This document shows positions 50,754 to 57,940 of a DNA stretch of 57,940 nucleotides, one piece after another; positions within the stretch are counted from its first letter, which is position 1, and each line of letters starts with the position of its first letter. The notes beneath the pieces are model-generated. The model was not told the DNA's origin. It made no database searches and saw nothing but the letters and a program-made list of their open reading frames with translations. The position numbers were made by a program, and so were the translations under genes. The DNA comes from DAOUCP01 sp034432155 (GTDB lineage Bacteria; Chloroflexota; Anaerolineae; Epilineales; Epilineaceae). The stretch is from assembly GCA_034432155.1 (NCBI GenBank), contig DAOUCP010000055.1, positions 1-57,940 of the forward strand, given 5' to 3'.

Positions 50754-51074
50754 GTGAGCCAGGAGCTACAAGGTTCGGGCGGCGCCAAGTGGTCAGCCAT
50801 GGTGGAGCTGATCCGACAGGCGCGGCTAGCATGGCGGCTGCTGCAGGATCCGGCGGTGCCGCGCCTGCCCAAGCTCATCCCGCTGGCAGCCCTGGTCTAC
50901 CTGTTGTCGCCGGTGGACCTGGTGGCCGATGTACCGATCATCGGACAAGTGGACGACGTCCTCGTGCTGTGGCTTGCCCTGCGCCTGTTCTTGGGCATGG
51001 CCCGTCCCGCCTCCCCGACGAAGCCGACAGAACCGGAGGCGCTGCGCACCACGTACCGGGTGCAACGGGACTGA
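50754..51074 (+). CDS. DUF1232 (YkvA-like) small membrane protein
   Basis: 106 residues from GTG 50754, with GGGGAGG 7 nt upstream. The DUF1232 signature is PKLIPLAALVYLLSPVDLVADVPIIGQVDDVLVL at residues ~42-75, with two short hydrophobic segments. Function is unknown; the domain is often a small membrane protein. It starts 5 nt after the ABC lipoprotein stop, so the two are co-transcribed. The C-terminal 25 residues are polar and probably disordered. Confidence 0.92.
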   Translation: MSQELQGSGGAKWSAMVELIRQARLAWRLLQDPAVPRLPKLIPLAALVYLLSPVDLVADVPIIGQVDDVLVLWLALRLFLGMARPASPTKPTEPEALRTTYRVQRD

Positions 51075-51079
51075 CACTG

Positions 51080-51108
51080 CGCCTGGCCCGGCTCGAACCG
51101 GCCGGGCG
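51080..51108. terminator. GC-rich hairpin between convergent DUF1232 and ychF genes
   Basis: An ~11-bp stem (CGCCTGGCC-c-GG against CCGGCCGGGCG) closes a CTCGAA loop. No T tract on either side, so it may act as a bidirectional or Rho-assisted terminator. Confidence 0.5.
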
Positions 51109-51161
51109 TGCGGGGCGACCCCACGGCCGCCCGATGGCGGACGGAGGCTGGCGGTGGGGAA

Positions 51162-52256
51162 CTACACGGCGAAGCGGAACTGCACGACGTCGCCGTCCTG
51201 GATGAGATAGTCGCGCCCCTCGAGTCGCAGGTGGCCGTGCTCGCGCACGTGGGCCAGCGAGCCGTCGGCCAGGAGATCCTCGTAGTGGATGACCTCCGCG
51301 CGGATGAAGCCCCGCTCCATGTCGGTGTGGATCTTGCCCGCGGCGACGGGAGCAGGGGTGCCGCGGTGAACCGTCCAGGCCTGAACGATGCCGCCGGCGG
51401 TGGTGAAGAAGGTGATAAGGTCCAGCAGGTCGTAGCCTACCTGCACCACCCGCTGCAGCCCATGCTCCGTCAGTCCCAGCTCGGCCCGATAGGCGTTCGC
51501 CTCCTCGGGGGACAGCTCGAGGAGCTCCATCTCCAAGCGAGCACATACCGTCACCAGGGGCACGCCATCGCTCTGGGCACGCTGGGCCAAGCGCGAGACC
51601 AGGGCGCCACCATCCGGCAGATCGGTCTCCGCGACGTTGGCGACGTAAGCGCATGGCTTGGCCGTTAGCAACCCAAGCTCTTCGGCCAGATCCCGGTCGG
51701 CTTCCGGCAAAGCCGAGTGGCGCGCTGGCTGGCCACGGTTGAGATGGTCACGCAGTCGCTCTAAAGCCTCCAGCTCATGGGCGTGCTCGCGGGGGTGGGC
51801 ACGAGCCGCTGGCCGTGTCTTCTCCAACCGCCGGTCTACCGTGGCCAAGTCGGCGAGCACGAGCTCCGTATCCAGCGTCTCAAGGTCGGCCACCGGATCG
51901 AGCTGATTGGCGACGTGCGGGATGTCGGCGGCCTCGAAGCAACGAAGCACCACCAGCACAGCGTCGACATTCCGAATGTGGCCCAGGAACTGGTTGCCCA
52001 GACCCTCCCCGCGATGGGCGCCCTTCACCAGGCCGGCAATGTCCACGAAGCGGGCGGTGGTCGGGATGACCTGCTCGGGCTGCACCAAGGCAGCGATCGC
52101 CTCCAACCGCGGATCGGCCACTGGCACCACGCCGACGTTGGGTTCAATGGTCGTAAAGGGATAGCTCGCCACCGCCGCACCCGCCCGAGTGAGGGCGTTG
52201 AAGAGGGTCGACTTCCCGGCGTTGGGTAGCCCGACAATGCCAATCTCGAGTCCCAT
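51162..52256 (-). CDS. ychF: Redox-regulated ATPase / Obg-like GTPase YchF
   Basis: 364 residues. G1 GLPNAGKSTLFNALT, G2/G3 FTTIEPNVGVV and FVDIAGLVKGAHRGEGLGNQFL; the NKxD-type motif is altered (YVANVAE) as in YchF/OLA1, which prefer ATP. A coiled-coil insertion (residues ~130-190) and the C-terminal TGS domain (LITFFTTAGG, GKIHTDMERGFIRAEVIHYE, GRDYLIQDGDVVQFRF) complete it. It binds ribosomes and acts in stress responses. GAGGGA sits just before the ATG. It is divergent from zwf, sharing a palindromic -10 region. Confidence 0.97.
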   Translation of the reverse strand: MGLEIGIVGLPNAGKSTLFNALTRAGAAVASYPFTTIEPNVGVVPVADPRLEAIAALVQPEQVIPTTARFVDIAGLVKGAHRGEGLGNQFLGHIRNVDAVLVVLRCFEAADIPHVANQLDPVADLETLDTELVLADLATVDRRLEKTRPAARAHPREHAHELEALERLRDHLNRGQPARHSALPEADRDLAEELGLLTAKPCAYVANVAETDLPDGGALVSRLAQRAQSDGVPLVTVCARLEMELLELSPEEANAYRAELGLTEHGLQRVVQVGYDLLDLITFFTTAGGIVQAWTVHRGTPAPVAAGKIHTDMERGFIRAEVIHYEDLLADGSLAHVREHGHLRLEGRDYLIQDGDVVQFRFAV

Positions 52257-52270
52257 GATCCCTCGACTAC

Positions 52271-52278
52271 AGTATACT
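52271..52278. promoter_or_regulatory. Palindromic AGTATACT serving as -10 for both ychF and zwf
   Basis: TATACT reads on the minus strand at 52276-52271 (14 nt before the ychF ATG) and on the plus strand at 52273-52278 (44 nt before the zwf ATG). A symmetric -10 of this kind can fire in both directions. -35 elements are weak on both sides. Confidence 0.55.
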
Positions 52279-52322
52279 GGTCTGAGCGGTGAGTCGCATT
52301 TGCGGAACCAGCACCGCTAGGA

Positions 52323-53786
52323 ATGACGATGGCGGCCGAACCACATCTGCTTGTGATCATGGGCATCACTGGCGACTTGACGCGCCGCAAGCTGCTGCCG
52401 GCGCTGGTGCGGCTGTTCGATCGAGGCGACTGGCCACGCGGCAGCGTGCTCGTGGGCACTTCGCGCGATCAGGCGCTGGACGCAGCCTGCGCCCGCAAGG
52501 CCATGGCGGAAGCGCTCGCGGAGGCCGGCATGTCGGCGGCCGCAGCCAGCCATTTCCTCGAGAAGGTCCCGCTGGCCATTCAGACCGTCGGTGAGGCGGT
52601 AGCGGAGGACTATGCGGCGCTCGCTGGGCGACTGGCCAGCCTTGAGAGCGAGCACGCGCTGCCCGGCAACCGCCTCTTCTACCTGGCGCTGCCGCCGACG
52701 GCCCTGTCGACCGCGATCGAGGGTTTGGGGCAGGCTGGACTGGCCCGCAGTCGCGGCTGGACGCGCGTTGTGATCGAGAAGCCCTTCGGTCGCGATCTGC
52801 GTTCCGCGTCCCAGCTCAATGAGCTGATGCAGCACTACTATACCGAGGAGCAGGTGTATCGCATCGATCACTACCTGGGCAAGGAGACCGTCCAGAACCT
52901 GTTGGTTTTCCGCTTCGCCAACCCCATTTTCGAGTCGCTGTGGAACCGGGATCGAGTGGAGAGCGTAGAGATTACTGTCGCCGAGACGCTGGGCATAGGT
53001 CGTCGGGCAAGTTACTACGAGTCGGCGGGCGTCGTGCGCGACATGGTGCAGAACCACCTGCTGCAGCTCTTGGCGCTGCTGGCGATGGAGGTGCCGAGCG
53101 CCTTCGATGCTCGCGCCATACGTCACGAGAAGGTCAAGGTGATGAGCGCCATCGGGCCCATCGGCATCCAGGACGTGGTGTTTGGCCAGTACTCGGTAGG
53201 CCAGGTGGATGGGCAGGTAGTTGCTGGCTATCGGCAAGAGCCGGGCGTGCGGCCCGATTCGCGGACGCCGACGTACGTGGCGCTGCGGCTGGCTGTCGAC
53301 AACTGGCGCTGGCAAGGGGTGCCGTTCTTCCTGCGCACTGGCAAGCGCCTGGCTCGCCAGATTACCCAGGTGGCGGTGGTCTTCAAGCGGGCGCCGGTGT
53401 ACATCTTCACTCCGTACGACGAGTGCGCCATCCGGCGCAACGTGCTGTTTCTAACCCTGCAGCCTGAGGAAGGCTTCGACCTGCAGTTCCAGGTGAAGGC
53501 ACCGGGCACGCCGTTTCGGACCCAGACGCAGCAGTTGCACTTTGGCTACCAGGACGTGTTTGGACCGCTGCCCGACGCCTACGAGGCGCTGCTGTTGGAC
53601 GTTCTGGAGGGCGACCAGACGCTCTTCGTGCGGGCCGACGAGGTCGAATCGGCATGGCGGCTGTGCGCCGACTTCCTGGACCCACCCGAGGATTCGCCGG
53701 TCCATGAGTATCCGGCAGGCTCCTGGGGACCGGCGGAAGCCCGCGCGCTGCCGGGCGCGGTCGGCAGCTACTGGCACGTCCGGTAG
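52323..53786 (+). CDS. zwf: Glucose-6-phosphate 1-dehydrogenase
   Basis: 487 residues. The N-terminal NADP-binding motif is MGITGDLTRRKLLPAL (most enzymes have GASGDLA). EKPFGRDL, the active-site RIDHYLGKETVQNLLVFRF, WNRDRVESVEITVAETLGIG, and FFLRTGKRLARQITQVAVVFK follow. It oxidises glucose-6-phosphate to 6-phosphogluconolactone, giving NADPH at the head of the oxidative pentose phosphate pathway. Length is normal. AGGA lies just before the first ATG; a second ATG two codons later is equally possible. No gnd or pgl is adjacent. Confidence 0.97.
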   Translation: MTMAAEPHLLVIMGITGDLTRRKLLPALVRLFDRGDWPRGSVLVGTSRDQALDAACARKAMAEALAEAGMSAAAASHFLEKVPLAIQTVGEAVAEDYAALAGRLASLESEHALPGNRLFYLALPPTALSTAIEGLGQAGLARSRGWTRVVIEKPFGRDLRSASQLNELMQHYYTEEQVYRIDHYLGKETVQNLLVFRFANPIFESLWNRDRVESVEITVAETLGIGRRASYYESAGVVRDMVQNHLLQLLALLAMEVPSAFDARAIRHEKVKVMSAIGPIGIQDVVFGQYSVGQVDGQVVAGYRQEPGVRPDSRTPTYVALRLAVDNWRWQGVPFFLRTGKRLARQITQVAVVFKRAPVYIFTPYDECAIRRNVLFLTLQPEEGFDLQFQVKAPGTPFRTQTQQLHFGYQDVFGPLPDAYEALLLDVLEGDQTLFVRADEVESAWRLCADFLDPPEDSPVHEYPAGSWGPAEARALPGAVGSYWHVR

Positions 53787-53979
53787 GCGGCCGCTCGCAC
53801 GTCACATTGGCGTCGCCATCTTGACTCGGCACGCCGGCCAGGCGGCCAGATGCTCGACAACTGGCGCGGCCGGCGAACGCGCCCCATACGGAAGCCCGGC
53901 TGCCTGAGGCACGAAGGAGCGTGCCCTGTGGGGAGGACGGCGTTGTCTTCCAGACGTCTGGGCGATAACATTCCGGCCG

Positions 53980-55317
53980 ATGTCGAATCCACCGGGTTCC
54001 CGCCGGAAGTTGCTCGGCCTGGCGACGTTCTTCTTCCTGCTCGGTGCCCTCGCCTGGGCGATGCAGCGCAGCGTTCCAGGCTGGCTTCTCTTCGCCGTGC
54101 TGCTGGGCATCGCCACCACCTGGCCGGCCACGCTGCTGGTTTCCGTTCTGTTCCGTGGCACCGGCTTGGAGCCCGTGAGTGTTGCCGGCGTGGTGGTCGG
54201 ATTGCTTGCCCTTGCCGTCTGCTCGCTTCTGTGGGCTTGGGCGCTCACCGTGCTGCCGAGCATGAGCCGGTCAGCGCGCAAAGCCTGGGCACTCGCGTCT
54301 TTGCTCTGCGTTCTCGTGAGCACGGCGCCCCTGGTTTGCTGGTGGTCGGGGGCGACGGCGTGTCCTCCAGGGCTGCTCCGCCTGGCCACCTACCAGGCTT
54401 CCTTTTTCGAGGATGTGCTCTACATGCGCAATGCTCCCAAACGAGGCCTGCCCTCCGGGCCTGGCATGATGGAGCCGGCAATCGCTGTGCAAGTGAGCGT
54501 TGCTGGCCTCGTGGCTGCGACAACCAACGGCTTCCTCTGGGCGGCACTGCTGGGCGCGATGGTCGTCGCCGGGCAGCGAGTGGGTTGGAGGCTGGCACCG
54601 GAGAGCGCCGTAGCGCGGCCGCTGGAGTCCGTCGCGGAACCGGTGCCGGCACCTTCTCCGCAGCGCCGGCCTCGAGCGCGGCTGGGACTCTGGCTGGTTG
54701 TGGCTGCCGCTGGGTTCGTCATCGGCTTTCCGGTGGCGGTCAACGTGTACGAACGACAGGTCGTCTCGCCCTCCGCCTGGTCTGGGAACGTCGAGCCGGT
54801 TGAGTCCTGGTCGAGATATGCCGACATCGATGCCTTCACCTCGGCGGTGCGCATTGTCCTGGGGAACCCCGCCAACGACATTCGGCTCGCGTTCACGGAT
54901 GCTCCTTCCATCACTGGCCCGGAAGGGACTACTGCGCTGTCGATCCGCTACCGCGTCGCTTCGCCCGCTCCGGACGATTATGTGGGCTTTGTCCGCGACC
55001 TCGATCCGCCAGTGGATTGGCGGGGATGGGGCGGAGTGACCTTCTTCGCGGCCATCGACGGCGAGCTTCGCGGGCCGGTCGTCTTCCGGTTCCGTGAGGT
55101 CAGTGGCGAGGTTTGGCAGGCGGTGGCACCGCTAGGCGCCGCAGGTCACGGAGCCCTGCACTTTGACTTGCGCGGGCTCGAGCCCGCGCCCCAGTCGCCG
55201 CGGACCAACGGCCAAGTCGGTCTTGGCGCCATTGACCAATACGGGATCGAGATCGGACATGCCGGACCGGGCCTCGCGGGCACGCTCTTGCTCGGCCAGA
55301 ACTTCCTAGTGTGCTGA
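53980..55317 (+). CDS. Multispanning membrane protein with C-terminal carbohydrate-binding-like domain
   Basis: 445 residues. Six probable membrane segments lie in the first ~245 residues (LGLATFFFLLGALAWAM, WLLFAVLLGIATTWPATLLV, VGLLALAVCSLLWAWAL, LGLWLVVAAAGFVIGFPVAV and others). An extracytoplasmic beta-domain follows (residues ~290-445) containing DWRGWGGVTFFAAIDGELRG, GPVVFRFREVSGEVW and GALHFDLRGLEP. The latter resembles CBM11/CIA30-type jelly-roll domains that often bind glycans, but I cannot assign a family firmly. It stands alone 193 bp after zwf; that gap shows no promoter or gene. Possibly a surface glycan sensor (inference). Confidence 0.72.
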   Translation: MSNPPGSRRKLLGLATFFFLLGALAWAMQRSVPGWLLFAVLLGIATTWPATLLVSVLFRGTGLEPVSVAGVVVGLLALAVCSLLWAWALTVLPSMSRSARKAWALASLLCVLVSTAPLVCWWSGATACPPGLLRLATYQASFFEDVLYMRNAPKRGLPSGPGMMEPAIAVQVSVAGLVAATTNGFLWAALLGAMVVAGQRVGWRLAPESAVARPLESVAEPVPAPSPQRRPRARLGLWLVVAAAGFVIGFPVAVNVYERQVVSPSAWSGNVEPVESWSRYADIDAFTSAVRIVLGNPANDIRLAFTDAPSITGPEGTTALSIRYRVASPAPDDYVGFVRDLDPPVDWRGWGGVTFFAAIDGELRGPVVFRFREVSGEVWQAVAPLGAAGHGALHFDLRGLEPAPQSPRTNGQVGLGAIDQYGIEIGHAGPGLAGTLLLGQNFLVC

Positions 55318-55319
55318 GC

Positions 55320-55800
55320 GGCCGACAGCGCCCTGCCCGCCATGGCCAGCGGCCAGATGCGGCGCTCGGGCGGCGGCATCTCGAAGCGGCCGGCGAGGCT
55401 CTCCAACAGGCCGTGCTGGACGAGGAGCGGCGCGGATCCGCGCAGCACCACCGTGAGCGGGCGCTTCTGGCGCGTGTCCTCATTCCATAGCCGCTTGACC
55501 GACTCTGCCCAACCCGTGGCCTTCTGGGCCTTGTCCAGGATGAGGAGCGCGCCTCCAGGACCGAGCGCAAGACGCCCGCCTTCCACTGCTGCGCGGTCCA
55601 CCCCGGCCCACGCAGGGTGGGCTCATCTGCGCTGGGGAAAACGACCGGTACTTGCGTCTCGTCGATCACCTGCTGCACCAGCGTCGTCTTGCCGGTTGTC
55701 TGGACCCAGCTATCACCCGAATGAGCCGCCGCGGTTCCGCTAGGCGACGGGCGCGCACGGCGGCATAGGGGCGGCGGTAGGCCGGGAACACTTCACTCAG
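55320..55800 (-). pseudogene. Frameshifted AAA+ ATPase remnant (DUF4143/ExeA-like ATP-binding protein)
   Basis: Pieces of one protein appear in successive frames on the minus strand. VFPAYRRPYAAVRARRLAE and RLIRVIAGSRQ come first, then TTGKTTLVQQVIDETQVPVV (Walker A) with FPSADEPTLRGPGWTAQQW. After another shift comes LALGPGGALLILDKAQKATG (Walker B region), then LRGSAPLLVQHGLLESLAGR. The order matches the AAA+ ATPases that carry a DUF4143 tail, but at least two frame changes break it and the C-terminal half is missing. These genes are often found in mobile or accessory regions. It lies antisense and directly next to the membrane protein gene's end. Confidence 0.8.
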
Positions 55801-55918
55801 CTTGATGACTATTCTTGCTCAAAGCGTTGAGCAAACTCAGGGCGGCGGGTCGACCCCGTTCGCGCCGGCTTAATGCAACGCCGGAGACCATCGGGTCCCC
55901 GGCCCTGCCGCGGGGGGC

Positions 55919-56070
55919 GATGCCTTCCGGAGGCATGGCCGCGCGAGGACAGTGCCCTTCGGTGCACGGTCGCGCCGAGGCAGTGCCCTTCGTGCACGGT
56001 CGCGCCGAGGCAGTGCCCTTCGGTGCGCGGTCGCGTGGGGGCGATGCCCCTGGTGCATTGCCGCAGCCAG
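55919..56070. repeat. 30-31-bp tandem repeat, about five units
   Basis: CAGTGCCCTTCGGTGCACGG or a variant recurs at 55950, 55981 and 56011, flanked by diverged units at 55919 and 56041. The middle unit lacks one base. It lies in the geneless region after the ATPase remnant. Confidence 0.85.
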
Positions 56071-56438
56071 ACAGCTTCGGCGCGATGTGTGCAGGGGCCA
56101 CTTGCCCTCCCGTGGCTGCTGCGTGGGCGGCTCTTGCAGCCATCTACCAATGACGCCCCCGTGAACTCCTGCCCCGAGGCTGCGCTGCGGCAGCCGAGAA
56201 CCTTGACAAGCCGGTGGATCCCGAGGGACCGCAAGCTCGGGAGGCGGGAGAAGTACCGCGCGTTCGTGGCGGAGCGGCGCAGGCTGCGGGCCGGCACGGC
56301 GAAAGGCTTTCGGGCCGAGCTCTACACGCGAGGCATCCACTCGAACGTTGCGCCAGTGCCGGCGGGCGCCAGCCACGCCGCACATCCCCTCACCTGCTGG
56401 TTTGCCCCTGGCTCCAGTCCCCCGATCCGCTGCCACGG
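56071..56438. other. No gene recognised
   Basis: Open frames exist on both strands but none has recognisable domains, a ribosome binding site or normal composition. A short plus-strand stretch near 56220-56340 (REKYRAFVAERRRL) may be a decayed coding fragment; I cannot name it. Confidence 0.5.
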
Positions 56439-56502
56439 CGACGGCGCTCGGGTCTTCAAGGAACTGTCTACGCGTCTAGACACTTCCTTAAGGCCGCCGT
56501 CG
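56439..56502. repeat. Long hairpin element, copy 1
   Basis: Nested arms pair in order: CGACGGC (56439-56445) with GCCGTCG (56496-56502); GGTCTT with AAGGCC; AAGGAA with TTCCTT; TGTCTA with TAGACA, closing a CGCGTC loop. The stem is about 25 bp with single-base mismatches and one 5-nt bulge. It is part of a direct repeat of about 120 bp (56436-56560) that recurs 190 bp downstream. Confidence 0.88.
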
Positions 56503-56628
56503 GTGGCACGGGATCGGCTCGCGAACCAGCGCTCGGCGGGAGCTCCGCGCCAGGTATGCGAGACCGCTTGCGCCCCTCGCCGGCCGGGCATACGGTGCCG
56601 GACGCGATCGTCGCTGCCCCATAACCGG

Positions 56629-56692
56629 CGACGGCGCTCGGGTCTTTAAGGAACTGTCTACGCGTCTAGACACTTCCTTAAGGCCGCTGTCG
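56629..56692. repeat. Long hairpin element, copy 2
   Basis: Same structure as copy 1, offset by exactly 190 bp. Of the two differences inside the hairpin, one is in an unpaired position (C to T at 56647). The other (C to T at 56688) changes a G-C pair to G-T, so pairing is kept. The flanking ~60 bp to the right is also repeated, with a few changes. Confidence 0.88.
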
Positions 56693-56741
56693 GCGGCACG
56701 GGATCGGCTCGCGGGCCAGCGCTCGGCGGGAGCCCCGCGGC

Positions 56742-56818
56742 GGGCTCGCTGTCCGGTGGGCTGCATCCGCCGCGGGCTCACTGTCCGGTGGGCTGCATCC
56801 GCCGCGGGCTCGCTGCGC
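56742..56818. repeat. 32-bp tandem repeat, about 2.4 units
   Basis: GGGCTCGCTGTCCGGTGGGC or a close variant starts at 56742, 56774 and 56806, an exact 32-bp period. No coding function is apparent. Confidence 0.8.
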
Positions 56819-56921
56819 GGCAGCCGCACCGGGCTTGCGTGCCCTTCGGCACTCGGCTGGCGAGGGCTGTCTGGCCCTGACCTGTCCTGTGTAGTGGCTA
56901 TGCGGGCGGGGCCGGACGCCG

Positions 56922-57940
56922 TCACGGCAGTCTGGCGCGCACGTTCTCCACGAACGCGATCAGCATGTCGGCTTCGCTGGCCGGAATCGCCTTGCCCCTC
57001 TGGGCCTCGGTCTTGTTGATCAAGGCCCCGAGCTGGCCGCTGGCTTGTACTGTCCCCGAATGATCGAAGCTGCTGCCGCGATCGCCGAATCGAGCAGGTC
57101 CGCCTCAACGTCGGCGGGCAGCCCAAGCCTGTGGATCACCGCTGTCAAGTCCTCGATGCGGTCCACGCAGCCGTCAACGTTGGCGTCTGAACCGCTCGCG
57201 TTCTCGAGTGGACAGGCATCGGCCTCGTCCGACAGACCGTCGCCGCCGTCGTCCGGGTCGCAGGCATCACCTTGGCCGTCGTCATCCAAGTCGGTCTGGC
57301 TTGCATTCGCCACACCCGGGCAATTGTCAGCCTCGTCGTTGATCCCGTCGCCGTCGTCATCGAGGTCGCAGGCATCGCCCTGCCCATCGCCATCGAGATC
57401 CGCTTGATCGGGGTTGGCAACAGCCGGGCAGTTGTCCGTTAGATCTGCCACGCCGTCGCCGTCGGCGTCTTCCACAAGCCGAGTGACCGTCGCCTTCAGA
57501 CCCGTGCTGTCACAGCAGTAGTGGTGATTGTCACCGCAACCTACGACAAAATCAACCTTATCGCCATGTTCCAAACGAGCAGTTGTCGAGAAGCTTTTTC
57601 CCCAGAAGCCCAGTAATCGTTGATGACGGAGTCGTACACCGAAGTCTGGCCGACAAGAATATGGACATCGGTCGTTGTGGGTGCTCCGCAAAACCGGAGG
57701 CTCTTAAACGCGGCCGAAATGTGGTACAGGCCATCCGTGGGCGCCGTCCATCTCACCACGCTGGGCCGTGTCTGTCAAGCTGGTGTAAAAGCGAGTGTGC
57801 TCCCCTCCGGGTATGCGGTTAGCGGCTGGGCGCCAAGGTGAACGGCGCGGAGGCTTCAAGAAGCTCAGTTGCGGTCGGATCCAGCAGCGCCATCGACTCG
57901 TGGCTGAAGTACCGTCGGTCGAGCTGCCACTCGTCGTCGA
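56922..57940 (-). pseudogene. Broken thrombospondin type-3 repeat (Ca-binding) surface protein, running off the right edge
   Basis: Minus-strand fragments in order: DDEWQLDRRYFSHESMALLD, then (new frame) TAYPEGSTLAFTPA, an in-frame TGA, QTRPSVVRWTAPTDGLYHIS and TTTDVHILVGQTSVYDSVIND. Then (new frame near 57605) STTARLEHGDKVDFVVGCGD. This leads into three TSP3 Ca-binding repeats (DADGDGVADLTDNCP, DDDGDGINDEADNCP, DGGDGLSDEADACP). A last frame change near 57040 continues into GQLGALINKTEAQRGKAIPA and the stop at 56924-56922. The best intact frame is 57020-57691. Such proteins are secreted; the N-terminus lies beyond the window. Several separate lesions argue for a true pseudogene over a single sequencing error. 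Confidence 0.82.

Noticed and set aside
56458..56679. Integron attC-like recombination sites
   Set aside because: The hairpins lack the GTTRRRY / RYYYAAC core sites and there is no integrase or cassette gene.

Overview
The window is a high-GC bacterial chromosome segment, most likely from a Chloroflexota (green non-sulfur) bacterium. That placement is an inference from the mix of genes: a Gram-positive-style T-box leader on valS, a UPF0182 membrane protein, a Ycf45/R3H ATPase, long secreted beta-helix proteins, and secreted proteins with Pro/Thr linkers and a hydrophobic Leu-Pro motif at the extreme C-terminus. No tRNA, rRNA, CRISPR array or intact transposase was found.

Layout. Positions 47-26113 lie almost entirely on the minus strand. 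They run, in transcription order, from an O-antigen-ligase/TPR membrane protein, a WecA-type phosphoglycosyltransferase and a nucleotide-sugar dehydrogenase, through a cyclophilin, an acyl-CoA synthetase, T-box-controlled valS, a serine hydrolase and a stand-alone GMP synthase ATP-PPase. After these come a secreted beta-helix protein, a signal-peptidase-like protein without catalytic residues, a shortened CorA-like protein, three glycosyltransferases, a polyprenyl glycosylphosphotransferase and an FmdB-type zinc ribbon. The two ends of this block probably work together in building a surface polysaccharide or glycoprotein glycan on a polyprenyl carrier. Positions 26316-41704 are mixed: a second beta-helix protein, PcrA-type helicase, a SAF-domain oxidoreductase plus FAD oxidoreductase pair, UPF0182, Maf, a secreted protein, RNase Z and an AI-2E family permease. 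Positions 41706-48477 (minus) form a housekeeping operon: GNAT, R3H ATPase, tmk, gmk and priA. Then come a peptide-type ABC substrate-binding lipoprotein, a DUF1232 protein, YchF, glucose-6-phosphate dehydrogenase and a membrane protein with a lectin-like tail.

The last 2.6 kb (55.3-57.9 kb) is decayed. It holds a frameshifted AAA+ (DUF4143-type) ATPase remnant, arrays of short tandem repeats, two copies of a long hairpin element, and a broken thrombospondin-type-3-repeat surface protein that runs off the right edge.

Three window-wide patterns stand out. First, short tandem repeats with different periods (25, 30-33, 36, 42, 45, 46, 84 bp) sit at gene junctions roughly every few kilobases. 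Some are clearly amplified from the last or first codons of the adjacent gene, and two genes appear to have lost their stop codons into such DNA. Second, four unrelated secreted proteins end in the same short motif (Leu-Pro, three mostly hydrophobic residues, then Arg or Asn). A catalytically dead signal peptidase homologue is translationally coupled to one of them, so a dedicated C-terminal processing or anchoring system is worth testing. Third, several genes have a good -10 box only 6-7 nt from the start codon, which predicts leaderless mRNAs.
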